Assembly: GCA_049282265.1 (NCBI GenBank)
Contig: JBAPTR010000279.1
Location: 1 to 5,944 of the forward strand
Source: CAYUCJ01 sp049282265
Lineage (GTDB): Bacteria > Desulfobacterota > DSM-4660 > Desulfatiglandales > Desulfatiglandaceae
DNA length: 5,944 nt
Direction of reading: 5' to 3'
Shown here: one piece after another, positions 1-4,913 of the stretch
Layout of the letters: every line of letters starts with the position of its first letter
How positions within the stretch are numbered: position 1 is the first letter of the stretch
Program-made: the position numbers and the translations under genes
The notes under the pieces: generated by a model
The model's database searches: none
What the model was told of the DNA's origin: nothing
The model's input: only the letters and a program-made list of their open reading frames with translations

Positions 1-411
1 GTGGAGGGCATAATAGGCCGTGAGGTAGGCCACAGGAAAGGCTGCCCCGCGTGAGAAGTCCCAATGATCCGGCAGATGCCAAAGCTGTTGGGGGGTGGTA
101 TTGATGACGGTGGTGTATGCGCCAAAACGGGTCGCACCGAATACCCTGTCTCCCGGCTGGAAACCGGTCGTCCGGGGCCCGGTTCTCTTGACGATTCCAG
201 CGTATTCCAGGCCGGGGCAGAGGGGATACAATCCCCTTGCGGCGGCATAAAGCCCGAGCCGGACGCTGATATCGGCAAAATTGATGCCGCAGGCCCTCAC
301 CTGGACCTGAATCTCTTCCGGGCCGGGATCCTCTAAGGGTGTGCCATCCATCAGCAGCCCACTGTAACCCCCGGGTTTCTTGATCAGGATCCTTTTTCTC
401 CGGGATGACAT
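1..411 (-). CDS. Medium-chain dehydrogenase/reductase, quinone oxidoreductase type (N-terminal part, runs off the window)
   Basis: Reading the minus strand from an ATG at 409-411 gives 137 uninterrupted residues to the left edge, so the 3' part is missing. The protein has the GroES-like N-terminal domain of the MDR superfamily: GINFAD at about 42-47, PGLEYAG at 66-72, GDRVFG at 87-92, and a GAAFPVAYLTAYYALH segment at 122-137 leading towards the Rossmann domain. Zinc-dependent alcohol dehydrogenases carry a catalytic Cys where NFAD stands here, so this looks like the zinc-free NADPH:quinone oxidoreductase/VAT-1-like branch. The NAD(P) domain lies outside the window, so cofactor and substrate cannot be judged. 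An AGGAGG Shine-Dalgarno lies 11 nt before the start. It is the last visible gene of a minus-strand operon, 25 bp after the preceding stop. The family is secure; the substrate is unknown. Confidence 0.85.
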   Translation of the reverse strand, partial: MSSRRKRILIKKPGGYSGLLMDGTPLEDPGPEEIQVQVRACGINFADISVRLGLYAAARGLYPLCPGLEYAGIVKRTGPRTTGFQPGDRVFGATRFGAYTTVINTTPQQLWHLPDHWDFSRGAAFPVAYLTAYYALH

Positions 412-436
412 CTGGCCAAGGCCCTCCTGGTTGTCT

Positions 437-766
437 TCAATCCGGACGATTGGAATGTGTTCCGCATAAAGGATTTTTAAGGGCTTCCAGCCATCTCTCA
501 AGCAAACCCAGTCGGACAGGATCTTCAATCTCGGGTACGTTCCCCGTGGCAAGGGATGGTATCAGCCAGGCAAGTGAAGCGCGCACATCCCGAACAGTGA
601 CAATCCGGCCTTTTTCAGCGAGTGTACGGTCACGATAATCCAGGGTGATCCGGATGAGGGTCTCGAACACTTCTCGGACGGCGGTGGAGGGTTTTTCAGG
701 CCCAGCGACTGCTGACAGCAACAATTTGTGAAGGACCTCTTCTTCCACCCTAAATGGTTCCTCCAT
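437..766 (-). CDS. Hypothetical protein, 109 aa, not recognised
   Basis: This is an open frame on the minus strand between the DUF6485-like gene and the oxidoreductase. I do not recognise the family. The product is soluble, with many charged and leucine-rich helical stretches (EEEVLHKLLLSAV near residues 8-20, REVFETLIRITLDYRDRTLA near 31-50, VRLGLLERWLEALKN near 84-98). It has no signal peptide, transmembrane segment or cysteine cluster. I chose the ATG at 764-766, which overlaps the previous gene's 3' end by 17 nt, because the alternative ATG at 815-817 would force a 68-nt overlap. Neither start has a convincing Shine-Dalgarno, so translation is probably coupled to the upstream gene. The tight packing on both sides supports a real gene. 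Function is unknown. Confidence 0.6.
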   Translation of the reverse strand: MEEPFRVEEEVLHKLLLSAVAGPEKPSTAVREVFETLIRITLDYRDRTLAEKGRIVTVRDVRASLAWLIPSLATGNVPEIEDPVRLGLLERWLEALKNPLCGTHSNRPD

Positions 767-953
767 CCACAAGCCGGGCAAAATGTTCGAAGGAGCGATC
801 AAAGGTAGCCTCGGCATCCTTGGGAAAACAACAACCGGGCAGTTGCCTCATCTTGAGGTGATAGGGAATACACCGGCAGCAGATCCCCTTCTTCGAGCAG
901 GAGTCATAGGTACAGTTACACCTTTCCAGGTTTTTTTCTTGTTGACATTCCAT
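750..953 (-). CDS. DUF6485 family cysteine-rich small protein
   Basis: This 67-aa protein has nine cysteines, at residues 3, 12, 14, 19, 25, 26, 28, 41 and 42, plus His32. The pattern C-x8-CNC-x4-C-x5-CC-x-C followed by LPGCCFP and a DRSFEHFARL tail is one I recognise as the DUF6485 family of small cytosolic proteins from anaerobic bacteria and archaea. The cysteine spacing suggests binding of zinc or an Fe-S cluster, but this is inference and I know of no established function. There is no signal peptide. The start is well supported: GAGGAG lies 8 nt before the ATG. It is the first gene of a minus-strand operon with the 109-aa protein and the MDR oxidoreductase, and it is divergent from the exopolysaccharide-type regulator. 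The coding frame is secure; the family name is from memory. Confidence 0.82.
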   Translation of the reverse strand: MECQQEKNLERCNCTYDSCSKKGICCRCIPYHLKMRQLPGCCFPKDAEATFDRSFEHFARLVDGGTI

Positions 954-1031
954 TGATGAGTCTCCTCAAATATCCAATTGCTGGTTTCACGTTAATAGGG
1001 TAAACAGTGCGTTCAGGCAAAGTCTTACACA

Positions 1032-1060
1032 ATCATATCATAACTCAGCCGAATGGTCAC
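1032..1060 (-). promoter_or_regulatory. Candidate sigma70-type promoter for the DUF6485-oxidoreductase operon
   Basis: On the minus strand, GTGACC (plus-strand 1055-1060) and TATGAT (plus-strand 1032-1037) are separated by 17 bp, matching the -35 and -10 consensus at 4/6 and 5/6 positions. Transcription would start near 1025, leaving a leader of about 70 nt before the gene start at 953. Seen by eye only; no other element was used. Confidence 0.4.
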
Positions 1061-1072
1061 ACCACTTTTACC

Positions 1073-1100
1073 TTGACAATCCGTGCCAATTGTAAAAGAT
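1073..1100 (+). promoter_or_regulatory. Candidate promoter for the winged-helix regulator gene
   Basis: A perfect TTGACA -35 box lies at 1073-1078. The -10 box is poor: AAAGAT at 1095-1100 (16-bp spacing) or TAAAAG at 1093-1098 (14-bp spacing). A strong -35 with a weak -10 overlapped by an inverted repeat would fit a regulated promoter. It faces away from the candidate minus-strand promoter at 1032-1060, with the two -35 boxes only 12 bp apart. Confidence 0.4.
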
Positions 1101-1129
1101 AGCACTAACTATCGTTCAAATTGTGAACG
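1098..1129. promoter_or_regulatory. Two adjacent inverted repeats, possible operator
   Basis: GATAG (1098-1102) is repeated in reverse as CTATC (1109-1113), with a 6-bp spacer. Immediately after, CGTTCA (1113-1118) is mirrored by TGAACG (1124-1129) with a 5-bp spacer. A further CGTTCA lies at 1010-1015, close to the divergent promoter. The symmetry is seen in the sequence. Binding by the regulator encoded just downstream is inference from position. Confidence 0.4.
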
Positions 1130-1154
1130 CATCAAGCTGGAACATTATTTGATC

Positions 1155-1733
1155 ATGGAAAAAGAGGACCTACATATTCTAAGACTGATGGGCGAAGTCG
1201 AGAGGGATGGAAGCCGTAGCCAGAGAGAACTCTCACAACGGCTGAATATTTCCCTCGGACTGGTGAACAGTTTTATGAAGCGACTGATCAGCAAGGGCTA
1301 TTTCAAAGTAAAGAGCCTGCCCCGCAATCGTCTCAAGTATTTCCTGACCCCTGAAGGTTTCGCCCGAAAGAGCAAACTGACCGTTGAATATCTGAAATAT
1401 TCCATTCACTTTTACAGGGATGTCAAAGACCTGCTTCTCGAGAAATACGATGTGCTGGAAGGACAGCATGTTAGGTCTATTCTTTTTTTTGGTGCAGGTG
1501 AAGTGGCGGAACTGGCCTATCTCTATCTGCAACAGACAGACATTCAACTGGGAGGAGTTGTCGACGATCAGGGCAAAGGACAGCATTTTCTGGGTTTTCC
1601 CGTAGAACATCTCCACCGTCTCCGTCTCCCTGACTGGGACCGTATTCTGGTGACCAGGCTCGACGATCCTGAAAGAGACATTCAGGTCCTTATGAAAAAT
1701 GGCGTCAGTCGTGACAGGATCATTAGCCTATGA
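1155..1733 (+). CDS. Winged-helix (MarR/EPS-type) transcriptional regulator with C-terminal Rossmann-like domain
   Basis: This 192-aa protein has two parts. Residues 4-75 form a winged helix: SQRELSQRLNISLGLVNSFM (22-41) is the helix-turn-helix, and a basic KVKSLPRNRLKYFLTPEG stretch (51-68) is the wing, as in the EPS-associated MarR-like regulators found next to polysaccharide genes. After a helical linker, residues 106-192 start with a beta strand and GAGEVAE (113-119) and contain GGVVDD. This is a Rossmann-like nucleotide or metabolite-binding fold of the CoA-binding/PglD-N kind, probably a sensor. The frame also extends to a GTG at 1083 (216 aa). I prefer the ATG at 1155 because the GTG would lie inside the candidate promoter and the HTH domain starts right after Met25 of the longer frame. 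The Shine-Dalgarno is weak for either choice. The stop overlaps the next gene as ATGA, so the two are translationally coupled. The effector is unknown. Confidence 0.82.
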   Translation: MEKEDLHILRLMGEVERDGSRSQRELSQRLNISLGLVNSFMKRLISKGYFKVKSLPRNRLKYFLTPEGFARKSKLTVEYLKYSIHFYRDVKDLLLEKYDVLEGQHVRSILFFGAGEVAELAYLYLQQTDIQLGGVVDDQGKGQHFLGFPVEHLHRLRLPDWDRILVTRLDDPERDIQVLMKNGVSRDRIISL

Positions 1734-2242
1734 ACGAGAACAATGCCAAATGGTACGCCATCCATACGCGCAGCCGGTTTGAACAAAAGGTATTTGACGG
1801 GTTGAGCGGGAAGGATATCGACGCCTTCTTGCCAAGGGTCCAGACCATGAGCCGACGCAAAGATCGGCGTCAGAAGATCCTCGTTCCCATGATCCCCGGT
1901 TATCTTTTTGTTCGGTCAATCCTGACACCCGATGCCTATTACCCTATCATCAAAACAACCGGTGTTGTCCGCATTATTGGTGTCCAGGGAAAACCCGTGC
2001 CGGCCAATCAAGATGAAATTGATGCGCTCATGATCCTGGATGGCACGGACCGGACGGTCCAGAATCGGTCCTTCATGCGTAAGGGGGATCGGGTGATGAT
2101 CATGGAGGGTCCGTTCCAGGGTCTTACGGGCTACTATCTTCATCACAAGGGAAAAGGGAAGAGAGTGGTTATTTCACTGGAACTCCTTCACCGCTCCCTG
2201 GAAGTGGAAATAGAAGACTGGGCACTTGAAAAAGTGTCCTGA
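1730..2242 (+). CDS. UpxY/RfaH/LoaP-like specialised NusG transcription antiterminator
   Basis: This 170-aa NusG paralogue binds RNA polymerase and lets it read through terminators in long operons, typically capsule, O-antigen or EPS clusters. The NGN domain starts with WYAIHTRSRFEQKV (8-21) and continues through the basic stretch SRRKDRRQKI (41-50), VPMIPGYLFV (52-61) and TTGVVRIIGV (76-85). The KOW domain follows at about 118-146: KGDRVMIMEGPFQGLTGYY is its signature. The length suits the UpxY type, and it lacks the acidic insertions of housekeeping NusG. The ATG overlaps the regulator's stop (ATGA), so the two are made together. The nucleotide-sugar genes that it would serve begin 243 bp downstream. 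Family and role class are secure; the target sites are not known. Confidence 0.9.
   Translation: MNENNAKWYAIHTRSRFEQKVFDGLSGKDIDAFLPRVQTMSRRKDRRQKILVPMIPGYLFVRSILTPDAYYPIIKTTGVVRIIGVQGKPVPANQDEIDALMILDGTDRTVQNRSFMRKGDRVMIMEGPFQGLTGYYLHHKGKGKRVVISLELLHRSLEVEIEDWALEKVS
2220..2239 (+). other. Eight-base-pair RNA hairpin with GAAA tetraloop at the antiterminator gene's 3' end
   Basis: GGGCACTT (2220-2227) pairs with AAGTGTCC (2232-2239), with one G-U pair, around a GAAA loop (2228-2231), a stable GNRA tetraloop. It ends directly at the TGA stop (2240-2242) and has no following T run, so it is not an ordinary intrinsic terminator. It could be an mRNA stability element, a pause site or a coding coincidence. 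Confidence 0.4.
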
Positions 2243-2283
2243 GGGAACTATGCTGAATCCCTGTTGGAATTGACCTATCATCC

Positions 2284-2312
2284 TTTCCAAAAACGGGAAA
2301 AGCCGCTATATT
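2284..2312 (+). promoter_or_regulatory. Possible internal promoter before the nucleotide-sugar genes
   Basis: TTTCCA (2284-2289) and TATATT (2307-2312) are 17 bp apart, matching -35 and -10 consensus at 4/6 and 5/6. A transcript from here would start near 2319 and carry a leader of about 165 nt before the start at 2486. The match is modest; the three genes could equally be read from the regulator promoter. Confidence 0.35.
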
Positions 2313-2485
2313 TGTAGGTATGATTTCAATAAGTTGCAGCCGTTGCCGGCCTGTAACCGAAGGGGCGGAGCTGTAGGTTGTTCTTGCACGGAAACCGAAA
2401 ATCCCACTTTTTAGTTCCCGTGAGTAAAAAGTCCTGAGGACCGGATTTTTTACGATTCTATCAATGAATTAGGAGAGGAGAAAAT
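2313..2485 (+). promoter_or_regulatory. Structured untranslated leader with alternative hairpins before the first SDR gene
   Basis: The stretch 2243-2485 has no convincing open frame. In its second half, ACTTTTTA (2406-2413) can pair perfectly with TAAAAAGT (2425-2432). The same TAAAAA run, as part of GTAAAAA (2424-2430), can instead pair with TTTTTAC (2447-2453), closing over GTCC-TGA-GGAC (2431-2441), just ahead of six T's (2446-2451). The two folds exclude each other, which is the layout of an attenuator. An upstream stem TTGCAGC (2334-2340)/GCTGTAG (2370-2376) is also possible. A GGCGGAG sequence at 2364-2370 partly resembles the ops element GGCGGTAG. I matched no known riboswitch class. 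The pairing is seen; the switch function is inferred. Confidence 0.4.
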
Positions 2486-3445
2486 ATGAAGGTACTCATC
2501 ACCGGGGGCGCGGGTTTCATCGGATCTCACCTGGCTGAAAAGCTATTGGATCTGGGGCACGAGGTGTTTGCCATTGACAATCTCTGGACCGGCAGGTTGT
2601 CCAATATCGATCACATCCAGGATCACGAGCGGTTTCACCTGGTCGTGGACACCATTCTTAACGAATCGGTCATGAATGAACTGGCGTTCAAGGTGGATCA
2701 TATCTATCACCTGGCTGCAGCAGTGGGCGTGAAAAATATCATGGATCATCCCGTGGAAACCCTGGATATCAACGTGAAGGGGACCGAGGTGGTCTTGAGG
2801 CTGGCCAACCGTTTTAAGAAAAAAGTGCTGATCGCATCGACCTCTGAAATTTACGGAAAACACGTGGAGCATGATCTTTCCGAGGATGACAACCGGGTCA
2901 TGGGAAGCGTGAAAAAGAGGCGATGGGCCTATGCCTGTTCCAAGACCCTGGACGAATTTCTTGCCCTGGCCTATTTTACTGAAAAAAAGCTGCCCATCGT
3001 CATTACTCGCCTGTTCAATACGGTCGGACCCCGCCAAACAGGCCAGTACGGGATGGTGCTGCCCAATTTCGTCAAGAGCGCACTCCTGGGAAAGCCCATT
3101 ACTGTTTTTGGAGACGGTACCCAGAGCAGGAGCTTTACTCACATCAACGATGTGACCGGTGCCCTTATCAAATTGATGGAAGAACCCAAGGCCGAAGGTG
3201 ATGTGTTCAACGTGGGAAGCGGCCTTGAGATTACCATCAACGATCTGGCCCAGAAGGTCAAGGATATGACGGGGAGTGATTCCGAGATTGAGCATATTCC
3301 TTATGAGAAGGCCTATGGGCCTGGTTTTGAGGATATGGAAAGAAGGTGCCCCAAGATAGACAAAATAAGAGAACTCATAGGGTATGAATCCTCTTATGAT
3401 GTGGATGGGATGATACGCAGCGTTATTGACTATTTCAAAGAGTAG
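2486..3445 (+). CDS. NAD-dependent epimerase/dehydratase (extended SDR), nucleotide-sugar active
   Basis: This 319-aa protein is a full-length extended short-chain dehydrogenase, cytosolic. GGAGFIG (7-13) is the dinucleotide-binding loop, Asp31 in AIDNLWTG suits NAD, STSEIYG (118-124) supplies the catalytic Ser/Thr, and Tyr149-x3-Lys153 is the active-site pair. RLFNTVGPRQTGQYGMVLP and FGDGTQSRSFTHINDV are the sugar-nucleotide-binding segments, and a GPGFEDMERRCP stretch lies near the C terminus. These features place it among UDP-sugar enzymes close to UDP-glucuronate decarboxylase and UDP-glucose/glucuronate 4-epimerase. It lacks the ACPASP motif of the true decarboxylase encoded two genes later, so I would not name it uxs or galE. 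The start is clear: GAGGAG (2475-2480) stands 5 nt before the ATG. It likely modifies UDP-GlcA, UDP-Xyl or a related sugar for the same glycan (inference). Confidence 0.85.
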   Translation: MKVLITGGAGFIGSHLAEKLLDLGHEVFAIDNLWTGRLSNIDHIQDHERFHLVVDTILNESVMNELAFKVDHIYHLAAAVGVKNIMDHPVETLDINVKGTEVVLRLANRFKKKVLIASTSEIYGKHVEHDLSEDDNRVMGSVKKRRWAYACSKTLDEFLALAYFTEKKLPIVITRLFNTVGPRQTGQYGMVLPNFVKSALLGKPITVFGDGTQSRSFTHINDVTGALIKLMEEPKAEGDVFNVGSGLEITINDLAQKVKDMTGSDSEIEHIPYEKAYGPGFEDMERRCPKIDKIRELIGYESSYDVDGMIRSVIDYFKE

Positions 3446-3510
3446 GGATTGGATCAGGCTTAAGGCATAAGGCTGAAGCAATGGGTACACACGTCAGAAA
3501 GGCGGGCATA

Positions 3511-4887
3511 ATGCATTTCAAAAAAAATATCCTCTGTATCGGTGCAGGCTACGTGGGTGGACCGACCATGGCCATGATTGCCTTTAAATGCCCTCAGTAC
3601 AGGGTGACGGTGGTGGACATCAACCCTGAACGAATCAGTCAGTGGAATTCAGACCGGCTTCCCATCTTTGAGCCGGGGCTGGACGAGGTGGTTCAAGCGT
3701 GCCGGGGAAGAAATCTGTTTTTCGATACGGACGTGGAGAAGGGCATAAGAGAGGCTGACATTATTTTCGTTAGTGTCAATACCCCCACCAAGACCTTTGG
3801 TGCCGGATCCGGTATGGCCGCCGATCTGCAGTACTGGGAAAAGACCGCCCGGCAGATCCGCAATTGCGCTGAATCGCCGAAGATTGTTGTGGAAAAGAGT
3901 ACCCTGCCGGTCAAGACTTCCCTGGCCATGGAGAGGATCCTGACAAGCGATGGTGATCAGATCTATTTTGATGTGCTCTCGAATCCGGAGTTCCTGGCGG
4001 AAGGTACTGCCATCCATGATCTTGAAGAACCGGACAGGGTCCTCATCGGCTCTCATAAAACGGAAAGAGCACTGGAAGCCCGGGAAGCACTGGTCGAGAT
4101 TTACGCAAATTGGGTACCCAGGGAGAGGATCATCACCACAAACCTCTGGAGCAGTGAGCTTTCCAAGTTGGTGGCCAATGCCTTTCTGGCACAACGGATC
4201 TCATCCATCAATGCCATTTCCGCTCTATGCGAGAAGACGGAAGCCGATATATCCGAGGTGGCAAGGGCGATCGGAATGGACAGCCGCGTGGGAGACAAAT
4301 TCCTGAGGGCCAGCGTGGGCTTCGGGGGGTCCTGCTTCAAAAAGGACATCCTGAACCTGGTCTACCTGTGCCGCTTTTACGGCCTCATCGAAGTGGCCGA
4401 TTACTGGGAAGGGGTGGTCCGGATCAACGATTACCAGAAGGACCGTTTTGTCCTCAACATGCTCAATGCCATGTTCAATACCCTGGCCGGAAAGAAGATA
4501 TGCCTGTTTGGCTTTGCCTTCAAGGCCAATACGGGTGATACCAGGGAGAGCCCGGGAATTTTCATCGCAAGGGAACTGGCGGAAGAAAGGGCCGAACTGG
4601 CCATCACCGATCCCAAAGCGCTGGACAATGCCAGGATTGATTTGGCGGACTTGGGCGAACAAATAGCCTACGTGGAGGATCCATATGATGCCGCCGAAGG
4701 CAGCCATGCCGTTGCGATTCTCACGGAGTGGGACCTGTATCGTGACCTGGATTACGAGCGAATTCATGGATCCATGGAAAAGCCTGCCTTCCTCTTTGAT
4801 GGCCGGAATGTCGTAGACCACCGGAGACTGTTCGAGATGGGGTTCAATGTGTTTCCCATTGGAAAGGCACCCCTCACCCATTTCTAG
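3511..4887 (+). CDS. ugd: UDP-glucose 6-dehydrogenase, animal-type (UDP-Glc to UDP-GlcA)
   Basis: The enzyme oxidises UDP-glucose twice with NAD+ to give UDP-glucuronate, in the cytosol. From the ATG at 3511 it has 458 aa. GAGYVGG (11-17) is the NAD loop. EKST (128-131), NPEFLAEG with Glu160 and Glu164, Lys219 in SELSK, and the nucleophile Cys275 with Asp279 in GFGGSCFKKD are the catalytic set. SVNTPTKTFG and GFAFKANTGDTRESPGI mark the remaining domains. The sequence follows the eukaryotic enzyme closely: as I recall human UGDH, its catalytic residues sit at the same or within one number of these. The human C-terminal tail is absent. An upstream in-frame ATG at 3481 would add 10 residues. I chose 3511 because MHFKKNILCIGAGY matches the family N terminus and AAAGGCGG precedes it. 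It lies 65 bp after the SDR gene and feeds the decarboxylase that follows. Confidence 0.95.
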   Translation: MHFKKNILCIGAGYVGGPTMAMIAFKCPQYRVTVVDINPERISQWNSDRLPIFEPGLDEVVQACRGRNLFFDTDVEKGIREADIIFVSVNTPTKTFGAGSGMAADLQYWEKTARQIRNCAESPKIVVEKSTLPVKTSLAMERILTSDGDQIYFDVLSNPEFLAEGTAIHDLEEPDRVLIGSHKTERALEAREALVEIYANWVPRERIITTNLWSSELSKLVANAFLAQRISSINAISALCEKTEADISEVARAIGMDSRVGDKFLRASVGFGGSCFKKDILNLVYLCRFYGLIEVADYWEGVVRINDYQKDRFVLNMLNAMFNTLAGKKICLFGFAFKANTGDTRESPGIFIARELAEERAELAITDPKALDNARIDLADLGEQIAYVEDPYDAAEGSHAVAILTEWDLYRDLDYERIHGSMEKPAFLFDGRNVVDHRRLFEMGFNVFPIGKAPLTHF

Positions 4888-4913
4888 AGTTTCCTTATAA
4901 GAGAGAGACATCT

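Noticed and set aside
64..336. 90-aa plus-strand frame, and a 77-aa one at 405-638
   Set aside because: They are antisense to the MDR oxidoreductase and the 109-aa protein. Their translations are low-complexity Gly/Arg/Ser-rich without motifs.
437..817. Longer 126-aa form of the unrecognised minus-strand protein
   Set aside because: The upstream ATG would overlap the well-supported DUF6485-like gene by 68 nt and has no properly spaced Shine-Dalgarno. The ATG at 766 gives an ordinary overlap.
2313..2485. Cyclic di-GMP, cobalamin or other known riboswitch in the leader
   Set aside because: I looked for the conserved cores of these classes, such as the GEMM-I ACGCAAAGCC-like segment and the B12 box, and found no match. 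Only generic hairpins are supported.
2543..3490. 315-aa open frame on the minus strand
   Set aside because: It lies wholly opposite the SDR gene, whose motifs are unmistakable, and its own translation shows no recognisable domain. It is a shadow of the codon bias of the real gene.
3446..3510. Repeated AAGGC-like words between the SDR gene and ugd as a regulatory repeat
   Set aside because: The copies are short and imperfect (AGGCTTAAGGCATAAGGCTGA), too little to separate from chance or from Shine-Dalgarno-like sequence.
4225..4911. 228-aa open frame on the minus strand, and a similar 239-aa one at 5058-5777
   Set aside because: Both are antisense to ugd and uxs respectively, have no family motifs, and have no supportable operon context.
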